DNA of 64,000 nt from Cyanophora paradoxa (GCA_004431415.1 QPMI01000503.1:124001-188000); one strand, 5' to 3'; numbered from the stretch's first letter, positions 34,701-46,413 are shown. Numbers and translations: made by a program. Notes: a model not told the origin generated them from the letters alone.

Positions 34701-37700
34701 GAATTCTTAGACCCCCTCTCTAGATTCTTACTTGCTCCCTAGATTTGCCACCTCCCCTCTCCTAGATTTCCCACCTCCCCTCTCTCTTCGTCCTGGGCCT
34801 TAATTTTTCCCTCTAGAAGAACGCCCTCTATTCCACTATTTTCCTCTCTTTTGCGCGCGCCATCATGGCCGCGGGCGCCTCCCCGCGCCCCGGTATGCTC
34901 CTGTCGCTTTTCTAATCTGCTGCGATCCCTCTCCTTTCTATTCTACTATTGTTTTGGCCCTGAACTCCCCTGCCTTCCTTCTCTCGAGCAGGGCAACCTG
35001 GGTTCCAGCGGGGGGGCTCAATGCGGGAGCCCGCGTCTGCCGCCGCCGGGCGGCGCCCCGAGACCGAGCCCGCCGACCCCGATGCGGGGCCCTACGACGA
35101 GCCGGGCGGAGCCGCCGGTGCCCCCGCCCCCGTCCCTCCCTCCTCTACTCCTCTCACACCCCCAGTCAGAGGGACCGCCGGTGGACGCGCACGAGTCCAT
35201 CTTCTGCGTCACGGGCGAGCCCGGCGTCGGCAAGGTGCCCGGGGAAAGGAAGGGGGGGGATCCCAGGACCCCTCCGCCCGCGGCGCGCTAGGCGAGGCGG
35301 CCCCGCCCCGCCACGCCAGCTCTGCGGCAGGCGGCGCTGCCCGTCAAAGCACGCCCCGCCCCGTCCCCTCCTGGGCCGCCGGATCGCGGCAGGCGGCGCT
35401 GCCCGTCAAAACACGCCCCGCCCCGTCCCCTCTTGGGCCGCCGGATCGCCGCAGACGCAGACGCCGCTGCCCGTCTCCCTAGGAGATCCTAGAAAATCCC
35501 TCAAAGCGCGCCGGCTCTGCCCTGACGCGCGCGCGCCGGCCCCGCGGGCGGCAGACGGCGCTGCTGGCGAAGGTCGTGCTGGAGCGCCTCTGCGGCTGGT
35601 CCCGCCGCCACGTCTACTACTTCGCCGGCTCCACCCCGGGTCCCTCCGAAGCTATCTCCTAACCTATCTCCCTCCCCTATCTCCTAACCTTCGGGCAGGG
35701 CCGGCGAGCGCGGCGACGCTGCTGCGGCACCTCACCGCCGACCTCCTCGAGCTGCTCCCCAAGGACCAGGCCCGCTGTACCCCCGCCCCGCCCCGCCCCG
35801 CCCCGCCCCGCACCGCCACGAACGCGTCCCTCTAACACGCCTCGCGGCGCCGGCCCCGCCCCGCTCCGCACCCGCCCCGCCCCGCCCCGCGCGGCACCGG
35901 CCTCTCCCTCTAAGGCGCCCCTCGCCTCCGCCTGCCCCGCGCTGAGGGGGCGGGCAGGAGGTGGTGGGGGACGCGGCGGTGCCGTCGCTGGCGCGGGCGG
36001 GCGACTACCCCGCCCTCGTCAAGGCCTTCCGAGCCGCCCTCGACCTCGTGAGCCCCGCCCCGCCCCGCCGCCTAAAGCTCAAGCTTAACAGATCTTGAGC
36101 TTGGCTAAGAGAAGCTTAAGCCGCTCAAAGCTTCGCCCCGCCCAGAGCCTAAGCTTAGTTATTATACAAAATGAGCAATAAGCGCACCCTTGGCCTGGCT
36201 GGCGCACCTGAGCCGAGCCTTCTGCGCCGCCCTCGACTTCGTTCGCACACCCCGCCTGCGTTTATAACGAGCCCGCCGCCCAGAGTTTAAGCTTGAGCTC
36301 AGAGCGGACCTGAGATAGAATGAGTTTCCTTGGTGCTTGGCGTTGTGAGACACCTAGGCCAGGCCTGGCCTTGAGCCGCCCCCCCCCCCGCCCCCACCTA
36401 ACCCCCCCCCCCCCCCCCCCCCCCCCCGCCGCCTTCCGATACTATGCCACCTTTCTCGATGCTGCGCTGCTAGCGCGCGATGCTAGCGACCGCCTTGTTA
36501 GATCACCGTAACTGAGCTCAAGCCTCCTCCGCCTCCTCCTCCGCCTCCTCCTCCTCCGCCTCCGCCTCCGCCTCCTCCGACCCGAGCTGCGCGTCAGGCG
36601 GCGCGGCGGCGGGCGATCGTGGTGGTGCTGGACGCGCTGGAGCGGGTGCCCCCCGAGGGGGACGGCGCGCCCCTCGCCTGGCTCCCCTCCCGCATCCCCG
36701 CCGGCGTCAAGTTCGTGGTGCGCCCGCAGGCCCGTCGAGCCGAGGAGAGCGCATAGCGCCGCCGGCGTCGTCTTCGCTGACGCGGGGGCGGGGCCGGGCC
36801 GGGGCGGCAGGTCTCGTGCCTCGAGGGGTCGGCCCCCGTCGCCGCCCTCCGCCGCCGCTTCGGCGTCCAGCCCGTGCGCCCCGTCCCTCCCGGACAGACC
36901 CAGCAATCAAGAAGGACCCAGACAGATAGATAGACCCAGCAAGCCTCATCGCAACTTAAAGCAGGACCCCGCGCGCCCCGCCCGCCCCTAACGAGCTTCT
37001 CGCCTCGCCTGCACAGGTGCGGCTGGGGCGGCTCTCGGAGGGGGAGGCGCGCGTGCTCCTCGGGCACCACCTCGAGCAGCGCGGCGGTGATCCGCGCCCC
37101 CGCCCCCGCCCCCGCCCCGCCCCCGCCCGGTTCTCTAGGGAGACTTTAGAAGGACGCTGTTCCCCCGGGCCCTTCCCCCACCCCCCGCGCCGGCCCCGCC
37201 CCTGCCCCTCGCTGGCCCCGCTTCCGCCCGCCGCCGGATCTAGTCTCATGTCCCGCTCTGCGCTCGCCCCGCCCTCTAGCGCGCCCTCTAGCATTATTAC
37301 GATCTCGTGCCATTTCCCGCCCCGCCTCGCCCCCGCCCAGTTCTCGAGGGAGACTTTAGGAGGACGCTTCGTTGCCCGTCCCCGCCCCCACCCCATCCCG
37401 CCCTGCCCGGTTCTCTAGACTAGATCTAGATCCCGCCCCGGCCCCGCCCCCGCCCCGCCTCTCCATATTCCGCCCCGCCATGTCTAGTGCCACAATCCGC
37501 CCCGCCGCGCCCCATCCCTGCCCCGCCCTCCGCTGAAGCCGGGGGGCCGGGGCAGTGCCGGTGGACGAGGAGGGCTTCTACGCGCTCGCGGGGCGCGAGG
37601 ACGCCTGCCTCCCCCGCTTCGCCGAGGCCGCCCCCGCCGCCCTCGCCCAGTGCGCACGCGAGCCGAGCCGAGCGAACTCTTCCTCTGATCACGCCGGCAG

Positions 37701-40700
37701 GTTCGGGGGCGCCTCGGCGGAGGCGTGCGGGGCGCTGGTGGCGGCGCTGCCGGGGACGGCGGAGGAGCTGCTGGCGTGGACGGCGGCGCGCGCCGAGGCC
37801 GAGATGGGTCCCGACCTCGTCCACGTGCGAACGAAGCGGGGCGGGGCGGGGCGGGGCGGGGCGTCTGTCGGATTCGGCTTCGATGTTCTGCTGGCCGGGG
37901 CGGGCCGGGGCGTGGCGGGGGGAGCTCTAGCCGTCGCCTTCGGTTTCGACGTTCTCCTCCGCGCTCACCCGCCCGCTGCTTTCGGCGCAGGCGCTGCTGG
38001 GGGGCCTGGCCTGCGCCCGCGCCGGCCTCTCCGAGCAGGAGGCCGCCATCGTACCCCCCTCCCCGCTCCCCCCCCCTCACTCCCTGTTTCTGCTCGCCTC
38101 ACCCGCGCGGCAGCTGCTGGCGCGCGCGACCGAGCCGGCGCTTCCCCGCAGGCGCGGCCGCCCTTTAAATCCTGTACCCCTGCTTTCGTGACGGCGGCGG
38201 CGCAGGCTGCTCTCGGAGCTGACGCGGTCGCTGGCCCCGCTGCTGCGCCCGCCCTACGAGGGGGGCTACACCCTCGAGCTCGCCAACAAGCAGGCCCGCC
38301 TCTACCCCTGATTTGATCTTAGACCTTTGTCCCGCGTAAACTAAAGAAGGTAGGGCCGCGCAGGTGCGGCGGGCAGTGGCTCGGTCGCTGCTCTCCGCGT
38401 GTCCCCAAAACTGCGGCCTCTCCGCCTCGGGGGCCCCCTGCCGGCACCTCCACTCCGGCGCCGGCGTCCCAACATGGGCCGCCAAGGGTCCGCCCGCCCG
38501 CCCTCCGCCTACAAATCTGATCCGATCTGATCTGAGCGCGCGTCGCCCCGCTGCCCCGCCCCGCGCCGCCCCGCGGCAGACGCGGCGTTCCACCGGCGGC
38601 TGGCGAGCACGTTCCTGCGCTTCACGCCGCGGGAGCAGATTTCCTCGCTGCGCGGCCGCGCCATCACCGAGCTCCGCTTCCACATCCGCGAGGCCCGCCC
38701 CGCCCCGCCCCCGGCCCCGCCCCGGCCCCGCAGCTCTCGCTCTAAGACTTAAGATCCCCTCTCCTTTTCGACTCCCTTCTTCTTCCCCGCCTCACTGGTA
38801 CCCCAGGGCCTGGCGTGGGACCTCCTCGCGGAGCAGACGGCGGGGGGGACGACGCTGCGGCTCGACCGCGCCCTCGCCGTCTTCGCCGACCCCGCCACCC
38901 TCTCCCTCATGCTCGGCCCGCCCCGCCCGGCCCAGCTGAGCGAGGGCGCCGTCCGTCTCTGACCTCTCTCCGGCCTCGGCAGGGACGCTGGCGGGGCGGG
39001 ACGGGATGGCGGGGATCGTCTTCGCGGGGGCGACCCCCCTCGTCACCGAGCAGAGCGCGCCCCGCCCCCGCCCCGCCCCCGCCCCGCCGGCAGCTTCGCG
39101 GCTCCGAGCGCCGCCTCCGCAGCGGGGGCCGTGCTCGCCAAGTACATCGCCTCCTCCAAGGTCCCCCTCCCTCTCCCGGCCCCGCCCGGGGCGCGCCGCC
39201 CGAGCCGCCCTCGCCCCCGCCCTCGCCCGCGCAGATGCTGCGGACGCTCGCCATCCGGAACACCGCCTTCGCCGAGCCGGGTGCGCCCGTCCACCTGCTC
39301 CGCCCCGCCGCCGCCCCTAGGCCCGGAAGCCTGCGTCGCGCTCGACCTGTACTCCGGCCCCCCGCCCCGTCCGACCTCGTCTCGGGCCCGCAGCGCAGGA
39401 GGCGGTCTTCGGGGCGCTGGGCGGCAACAAGAGCGTCGGCGCCCTCGAGCTCGACGCCTTCGCCTTCGAGCCCAAAGGTCCGTAGGATCTGCAAATGAGG
39501 GCAGATTCCACGCAGATCCCTGCTTTAGGCTATTTTATTTAGAGCGGGCTCTTAGAACGCGGCTCTCAGAGCGGGGCTAAAGCTCTCCGCTGAGTTCGAC
39601 GCCTTCGCTCGCGAGCCCAGGGGTCCGCGCTGCATGCCCGCCGCTCCCGAGCGCGGCTTGAGATCTCTGCTGCGCATCCGGTCCCCCTTCAAAGCCGGCG
39701 CCCCCCGCCTGACGAAGCGGGGCAGGGGCGGCGGCGCTGGCAGCCTCTCTCAAGGCGAACGCCGTCCTCAAGACCCTCACCCTCTCCTCCTGCCGCCTCT
39801 CCGACGCCGGTGCTCCGTTTCCATCTAATTTGTACCCGGCTCCCCTCCCATTCCCTCCTCTTACTCCGGTCAGCGGCGGGGGCGCTGGGAGAGGGCCTCT
39901 CCTCCAACGGCGGCCTCGCGCAGCTGACCCTCGCCGGCTGCACCCTCTCCGACGCCGGTGCGCCCCGAGCTCGAAGCCGGCACAGGCGCCGGCCGCGCCT
40001 GCGGTCGCCCCCGGGCTCCGCCTCCGCCTTCCTTTCAGCTTCCCGAGCCTCGCCAGCCCCGGCCTCGTTCGCCTCCGTTCTAAGGCTCGCGCCGGGGCCC
40101 CCGCAGCGGGGGCGGCGCTGCTGGCGTCGCTCGCGTCGAACAAGGTCCTCAAGCGTCTCGAGATCCGCGCCACCCGCCTCGGGCCCGCCGGTTCGCTCGA
40201 CTATGATTAGAATGAAAGGCCCAGGCCTAGGCCTAGGCCTCACGCCGGGGGCGGGGCCGGCAGGGGTGCGGGCGCTGGGGGAGGGGCTGCTGCGGGGCAA
40301 CAAGCAGCTCGCGGAGGTGGCCGTCGAGCAGTGCGGCATCGACTCCCGCGACCCCGGCGTCGCCCAGGTGCGCCCGTGCCCGAGTTCAGCGCGCGGGGCC
40401 TCGCTTACGCTTTCGCCCCCGCGCGAGGCAGGCGCTCGACATTGTCGGCGACGGCCTCGGCGGCAACGAGGCCCGTCTTTCAAGTTGAAACCCAAATTAT
40501 TCGATCTGCGCTGTATAACGCCCGCGCAGATCCTGCTCTCGTTCTCGCTGTCGGGGAACCTGGTGGGGTCCCGCGGCCTGCAGGCCCTCGTGCGCGGCGT
40601 GCGGCGCAACCGCACGCTCGAGTCCCTGCGCCTCGCCGGCTGCGGCGTCGAGTCCGAGGGCGCCGGCGAGCTCGCCACCCTCATCACCGAGCAGGCCAAG

Positions 40701-41108
40701 AGCTTCACCCTCCAGGCGCCCATTTCTTATATATAATTTAATAACTGCCTTATAATAAGCTTCACGAGCTTTTCGTTCTTCTCTCTGACTGTTCCGGGCA
40801 GAGCATCGACCTCTCCGGGAACGCGATCGGGCGGCAGGGCCTCGACATGCTGCAGGCCGCCAAGGCGAACGCCAAGGCCCTCCAGGTCCTCCCCTCCCCC
40901 TCCCGTCCCTTCCGGCTTCCGCTCTGCTGAGCGAGCGGGCGGGTGGGCGGCGGCCCGGCGGCTGCAGACGCTGAACCTGGAGGGGAACGTGGCGTCCGGG
41001 GGGGCGCCCTCGCCCTCGCCGCCCCCCACGGCGGGGGCCGGGGCGAGCCCGCCGGCCACGACGACCACCTCCAAGCGCTCCCACGCGCCCTTCGACGCCG
41101 CCGCGTAG
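31751..41108 (+). CDS. DUF4062-like - NACHT - LRR protein (NLR/STAND ATPase)
   Basis: About 35 small exons. N-terminal part: HLNLAGVIGRQIDYVTKLQR and VTEIRVYICSSHADM (exon 31751-32065), ERDQLHKTVFP (32129-32169), RLNEWAARFRLRFIPVDL, VVALVGNKYGPPAK (about 32540-32580), then YYAFLGAT and FRERVKTHKLVRVE. This matches the DUF4062-type module found before NACHT domains (ssTFrDM.aERd.L.k.vFP.L). Linker VFVGREELLADIAAFI (33740-33790). NACHT: SIFCVTGEPGVGK with P-loop at 35214-35234, the next exon TALLAKVVLERLCGW (about 35553-35600), Walker B IVVVLDALERV at 36616-36648, and sensor-like VRLGRLSEGEARVLLGHHL (37018-37075). Winged-helix-like segments follow (LAPLLRPPYEGGYTLELANK at 38230-38295; HRRLASTFLRFTPREQ). 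C-terminus: ribonuclease-inhibitor-type LRRs, one per exon, from about 39235 (LRTLAIRNTAF, LKTLTLSSCRLSDA, LAQLTLAGCTLSDA, LKRLEIRATRLGPA, LESLRLAGCGVES), and a final Ser/Thr/Pro tail with stop at 41106. Such STAND proteins act as signal-triggered oligomerising switches, often in immunity or cell fate; that role here is inference. Confidence 0.8.
34408..34892 (+). repeat. Tandemly repeated exon end plus donor (3 copies)
   Basis: The sequence coding AIMAPGASPRP followed by a gt donor occurs at 34434-34465, again at 34640-34672 and again at 34859-34892, spaced about 205-220 bp. The intervening intron-like DNA is also repeated (ttgctccctagattt, tccactattttcctctctt). The first copy is attached to the full exon starting MGEYLKAKKEGLNPSAR. 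Confidence 0.8.
35319..35475 (+). repeat. 63-bp tandem repeat in a NACHT-region intron
   Basis: Two copies of a 63-bp unit (core ggcaggcggcgctgcccgtc, then cacgccccgccccgtcccct and gggccgccggatcgc), plus a partial third. It sits between the P-loop exon and the exon that starts TALLAKVV, so the intron that splits the Walker A motif is enlarged by it. Confidence 0.8.
36377..36427 (+). repeat. Poly(C) tract in NLR intron
   Basis: Long C tract within the large intron between the exon ending RAALDL (about 36049) and the Walker B exon (about 36595). It is followed by an interrupted cctccgcctcc repeat up to the acceptor region. Confidence 0.85.
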
Positions 41109-41357
41109 CCCCGCGACCCATCGAATGCCGCTGCAGTGATGCTGCTTGTCGCTAAAAACGAGTGTGGTATTTATACGTTATATCAATCGCGCAACATAGC
41201 AGTAATTAGTCGGGGGCGAAAACTCAGTGACTCTTCCCCAGCCAGAACCCTAGCCTTCCCCGGCCCCGGCGCCCCGGCTCCCGAAGGCCTACAGCGCTGT
41301 TGAGCAATGAAATATCATAAGCTGTTCAGCTGTGTTCATGATACCGCTCATTTAGCT
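41109..41357. other. Spacer between NLR gene and BTB gene
   Basis: Convergent gene ends with about 250 bp between them. AT-richer, with no repeat or RNA gene recognised. Confidence 0.6.
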
Positions 41358-42836
41358 CTAGATCTGCAGTGGCGCCAAAGCTGCAACGAACTTGGTGAAA
41401 GATGAGTTTCGTAGACCGAAGTTCGCAGCGAGAAGGTCGACGGCCCGGCGCGCAGCCTCGGAGACTGACTTCGGGCCACCCGGCAGTGCCAGGGCGGTCC
41501 TCGAAGTTTTGATAGCCTCCACGGCCTCCGCGAGGGCATTGTCCGCCACACGAACCAGCTCGTGCGAGCGCTGCGCCGACAATATAAATATTAATTGAAT
41601 CATAAGATGATGATTACTTCATGGACTTCGAGCCTATATATTACATCCTTTTCCAATTAGTTTGTAATTGAGGACTTTTGAAATTCAGACCTGAAAAGAC
41701 TCGATGCGTGGCTCTGGCACCGGGGCCGGCGTTCGAATTCTTGACTTAAGCTTAGGCTTGGAAAAGCAGGGTTGCAGAGTCCCTCGAGCGATAAACGCGT
41801 TTGCTACCTGAAGGCAGCTCGCGTCCCCGTGGAGAAGACCCTGAGGAAGTGATATAAATGAATGGGAAATATATAATCAAGGTGAAAATCAAATGAATCG
41901 CTTACCAGTTTAATGAGACACGACAAAGCGTCGGAAACATTCTTGGTCTGGCAAGAAGGGAATTCGGAATACGTAACAAACAAATGTTTCTCTCCTGGTA
42001 AATCCAGCCAAGTTTTCAATAGCTTGTGCGCATGCTCCGCCGTGCCGAGAGCGGAAACCACAGCGAGGCTGCCCGCGGCGTACTTCCAGTTGGTGATGGC
42101 TGCTGGCAGCGCGCTCCACACGTCCTGCTGCGCGTCCTCCGGGGTTTCGCCTGGCCGGAGCCGGGACAAGCGCCCACGGAGAATCGAAATTATATGAGGG
42201 ACAGATTCAGAATCGCCGCTTTGAATGCTGCCAAGAACGATGTGCTTTAACGCGGTGCCGCTCACGACAGGTGCTTCCAACGCCTTGACAGCATCTAAAT
42301 CCGCCAACCTCGCAGCTGTCTCTGGCGACAGGTTGGAAGCGATTTCTTCGGCAATCATCTCCGCGTCTTCGGCAGAAAATCGCAGGCCACTCAGATACTC
42401 AACAGCGGCACTGACGCCTTCGTCCCATCTGGGAACGTATTTGGAAAATTCAGATAACTCTTGCAATATTAATAGTATTCAGGGTAATGACTTCAATTCG
42501 CAAATTCGCACATGTACGCGTTGAAAATTCGGAGCAGCTCGAGCGTCCGCGCCACGCTCGAAAACGCCTCGCCGAATCTCCCAAAGTACAACAATCTCAT
42601 GAACGCCTCGAACAGCCCCTCCACGTCGGCCTCGTGAGGCGGATCGTCGAGGACGACGCGGACGGGAGAGCCGATCGCGAGTTTCGCGGCGCGCGCCCCG
42701 CTCCAGCGCTCAGAGAAGAGAGCGTCGAAGTATTTCGCGCGGCGGAGGAGGTCCGAATCGATGAAGTACGAGCGGTCGCGCACTACGAGCTCGACATCGG
42801 AGTGCCGGGTGCTTGACAGGAAGAACGATTCTTGAC
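41358..42836 (-). CDS. BTB/POZ-domain protein (5' end not found)
   Basis: First visible exon (42836 to about 42505) encodes a BTB domain: SDVELVVRDRSYFIDSDLLR, YFDALFSERW and LFEAFMRLLYFGRF. The next exon (about 42470-41905) is helical, with VPRWDEGVSAAVEYLSGLRF, AEMIAEEIASNLSPE and ALPAAITNWKYAAGSLAVVS, resembling a BACK-like region. A short exon (VFSTGTRAAF, about 41855-41815) and a last exon (HELVRVADNALAEAVEAI... to stop at 41358) follow. The frame upstream of SDVELVV runs into a stop with no ATG, and acceptor tgcgtag at 42837 suggests a 5' exon further right that I could not identify. BTB proteins commonly dimerise or recruit cullin-3; no partner domain such as Kelch is visible here. Confidence 0.65.
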
Positions 42837-44274
42837 CTACGCAATCCGATGATCAGGAACCGTGAACAAAATCATTGGGCATTGCACGCAACTAAATTTA
42901 ACGACGTGTACATGTGGGCACGTGCACGTGCACCCGACATTTCTGCGGTGTTGCGGTACGGCGCGCCGGCCCCGGCCCGTGACAGTACGGTGCGTATATA
43001 TATACAAGCAGGGGGGCAAGCCCCCCCGCACCCCCCCATTTATTGAACTTGTATAATCTGCAATGTCAATGAATCGCAAATCTCGCAATTTCGCGAACGC
43101 GTACGTGAATCGCAGGGCTTCTCCAGTACTAGTCTCTGTGTGTGAAGTCTCTGTGTGAACGTGAATCGCGCCGCGACACCATGAATTGTAATCGCGATAT
43201 TCGCACTGCTGTCTCTGGTGGGCAGGTGCCACGGTGCTTTAATTTGCGCATGCGCTCTCATCGGAGCATGATTATAATTAATAACTGCACGTGCACATGT
43301 TGGACGCCGGCCTCGTCATCGATATATATCGTCACTATCGTGGCAGTCTGCCAGACATTCTCGTGGCAAAAGAATAATCACGATCCTAGGGCTCATGATC
43401 AGCTTCGTCTTCAAATTGCTACAGCCGCGCTACTTCGAATTCAGGGAAGCGGGCGCTTCGCTCGAAAACTAGATTACTAGCAGCATGCGCAGCCCGTTCA
43501 CGTGCACAGATCTAGAAGGTCCGGTGCAGCATGCGCAGTTGCAGCACCCAGTGCCTGTACATGTGTGTACGCGGTTGTTCAGCCAACGACAGCTGCAAGC
43601 TGTAGCTGCTGTACAGCCCGTACGTATACTACGCCCGCGGTAGTACGCCCGCGGCCATATGCATGCACGAATTCGAATGCAGCTGCAGCCTACAGGCTAC
43701 AGCCTACAGGCTACAGCTTATACCAGTGATTACTTGCCGGCGTTTCCGTTACTTTCCGTTAACGTTATCCGCCACCGTCCGTTACTTTCGGTTATCCACC
43801 AGTGGCCGCCAGTGTCCGCCACTAGGACTTTCCGTGCACGTGCACACCAGTGACACCACTGGCCAGCTTAAAGCCTTGAACTGTTCGGAACTTCTTCGAA
43901 GTCGCAATTCCGGTACCTGGTACCGGACTCCGGGAGCAACTTCCGATGATAACAATGAACGTCATCGGGATATTGGACCGATTCGTACCGCATCGGCGGC
44001 ATCGCGTCGCGATCGATTTCAACTTGGCAACGTTTTTAACGACCGATCGGACGGATTCAGCTGGCCAGCTGGCCAGCGCCCGGGCGGCGCCGCTGCATAC
44101 CGGCGCGCGCGGCCGCGTCGCCCGGTGCGGCGGTGCCAGCGCGCCGGCTGGCCATGGGCGGGCCAGGGCGGCGGGCGCGCGCGGGCGCCGGCTGTGCGGC
44201 CGCCGGCCGGTTGTCACGTGCACAGTGTGGGCATGCGTGCGCTCACTGCTCAGCTGCGCTGCGCATGCGCGTTC

Positions 44275-44391
44275 ACGTGGCAGCCCACTGGCAGGCGCCG
44301 CCAGGCGGTGACAGCGGTGTTTTACTACTGGTCCGAACTCAAAGTGCCAATTGAGTATGAGGTCGGGAGTTTGAATAGGGGCTCCGTCACG
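44275..44391. repeat. Dispersed direct repeat, copy 1
   Basis: About 115 bp from cacgtggcagcccactggca through ggggctccgtc. It matches 44685-44801 with few differences and includes the identical block caaagtgccaattgagtatg. Possibly a short interspersed element or remnant; no tail or target duplication was identified. Confidence 0.75.
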
Positions 44392-44684
44392 TACCGTAGA
44401 CTCCGTAGACTGGTACAGTCACGTACTACAGTGGTACGTATACTAGGCTAGTACGGGGCCTCTATACTCAGTAGCTACAGCCGCCTACTACGGGCCGCTG
44501 TGCGGCCGTCCCGGAGTCCGTGGCCGGGCTAGGCAGCTGCGCAGCCTGCAGCTGGCATGCTGCCAGGCTGGCTGATTAACGTTGTGCCAGCCTCTGCCAG
44601 CCCAGCTAGTGCCAGGCTGCCAGCGCAAGCTTAAGTCAAGTGCGTTGGCCAACGCATGCGCAGTCACGCGCGTGCGCTGCGCGT

Positions 44685-44801
44685 TCACATGGCAGCCCAC
44701 TGGCAGTCGCCGCCAGGCGGCGACAGCGGTCTTCTACTACTGGTCCGTACTCAAAGTGCCAATTGAGTATGAGGTCGGGAGTTTGAATAGGGGCTCCGTC
44801 G
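44685..44801. repeat. Dispersed direct repeat, copy 2
   Basis: Second copy of the repeat at 44275-44391 in the same orientation, 410 bp downstream. It starts with cacatggcagcccactggca and ends with ggggctccgtcgcg. Confidence 0.75.
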
Positions 44802-45046
44802 CGTTTTGGCTCGGCTGTTGCGTACTACTCGTGTTTTTTTCCGTGTGTGCGCTTGCGTCATAAGTAATAAGTTATAACTTAGTATATAGGGGGTGCGAGT
44901 CTAGAAGAGAGAAAAAGCCCCCGACCGCGAGCTCGAGCCCCCTGTATTTTCGATCTCGCGATCGCGATCTCCCCTGGACGTACATGTACATTTTCAGTCG
45001 AATTCGACGGCCACATTGCAATCATAAGTAACGAAAAGCCGCACTG

Positions 45047-46209
45047 ATGAACAGCATGCCGGGATGCAAGTGTCCGTGGGAGGGGTGCGGCGAAGAGATC
45101 GAGGATATCGATGATGAGGACGAAATGGCGGAGCACCTGCTCTTGGAGCATAGCCACATTGCGGACGCTCTCGTGAACAGAACGCAGCGAAAGGCGAAGC
45201 AGCGCGCACGCGCAGCCGAGGATCGAGCGCTCTTGGCAGAGAGCGAAGCGAGCCGTCTCTCCTCGGAGCGCGACAAGCTCAAGACCGCGCTCCGCAACGT
45301 GAGCGATGATCTCGTGGCGGACCTGCGCGGCCTCTTCGAGCGCTGCTGCGTCCGCGGCGAGGAGCCTGGCGACATCGTCTTCTCCTGTGAGCGGTTGGGA
45401 GTTTGAATTTCCTCGTAGATTATTTTCGCAAGCTAAGCCCGGGCCCGGGCGCTGGACAGTCTCCGCCGATCGCGAGGACGGCACCACGTGCACCGCAGGC
45501 GGCGAAAATGATTCCGCGACTGCGAGCTCGAGTTCGGTGGCGACAATCCACGCCCACTCCTTGATTTTGAAGGTCCGTTATCGCCGCGATCATCGGATAA
45601 CCCCAGTTATATTGCGAAAGAATTTGATTGCGATCGAATTTGATGGGACTCGTGGCACCGCGGCCGCGGCAGGCTCGAAGCGAGTTCTTCCGTCGCATGC
45701 TCTCGAATCAGGCGCGACGGATCGGATCCGGAGTTCGATATATAAAATTAAAGTTGTATCCGCGTTTCCATATATATGTTTTGCTTATCGAAAACGCGCG
45801 CGCAGATGAAGGAGGCCGCCACAGGGACCGTCACGGTGCCCGGCTGCGACCCGGCGACGTTCCTCACCCTCCTCCGCTTCCTCTACACCTCGGAGCTCAA
45901 GGTACGCGCTTCTGAATGAATTGAGAGAAAGAACTCAAGCACTGATCATGAGAGAAATTATTTGGAATCCCATCTTATATTTAGGTGGACGCGACGAACT
46001 CGAAGTCGGGCGAGGGCGGTGAGCTCGAGGGGGCGGCGCTGCTGGAGCTCGCGCGGGCGGCGGACTACTACCTCCTGCCCCGCCTCCGCGCCCGCGCCAC
46101 CGCCCGCCTCCGCGAGCTCGCGATCGCGACCGGCGGCGCCTCGAGCTCGAGCTCGGCCGAGGCCCGCGCCGCCCTCGCGGCGCTCATGATCAGCGTCGCC
46201 GACGAGTAG
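45047..46209 (+). CDS. C2H2-like zinc finger - coiled coil - BTB protein
   Basis: Exon 1 (45047 to about 45387) gives MNSMPGCKCPWEGCG, with spaced Cys and a later HLLLEH that could form a C2H2-like zinc site, then an Ala/Arg/Glu coiled coil (RTQRKAKQRARAAEDRALLA) and VSDDLVADLRGLFERCC. BTB exons follow: a segment with VATIHAHSLILK (to 45571), ARSEFFRRMLSNQARR (about 45676-45730), MKEAATGTVTVPGCDPATFL with RFLYTSELK (45805-45902), and the last exon VDATNSKSGEGGELEGAALL, LARAADYYLLPRLRARATAR (45985 to the stop at 46209). The BTB core motifs (HxxxL, ARSxFF, FLxxLYT) are all present. A substrate-adaptor or transcription-linked role is possible but not shown. Start could also be the ATG at 45056. 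Confidence 0.7.
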
Positions 46210-46413
46210 CTAGGCTAGCGCTTCGGCGACTATATATATGTATAGCGAGCGCTGGTTGATAGTGCCCGCATAAATAAATTCTGCATCCGCGCGATTCATA
46301 CTATGATATGCATGATTATGTATAGCGCCCGCGGCCGGCGGCCAACCAAGCTTTAAGACTGGCTTCACCTCGCATCATGCGGCGTGGCGAGTATAAATTA
46401 AAATCATGCATAT

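Larger units (their letters stand above)
42837..45046. other. Long intergenic region with short repeats and hairpins
   Basis: No convincing gene. It holds a perfect G6C/GC6 hairpin at about 43012-43028, an 11-bp repeat ctacaggctac at 43687-43720, ccgttactttc repeats at 43747-43790, cagctggccag repeats at 44059-44082 and a pair of long direct repeats at 44.3 and 44.7 kb. Short ORFs here look non-coding. Confidence 0.6.
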
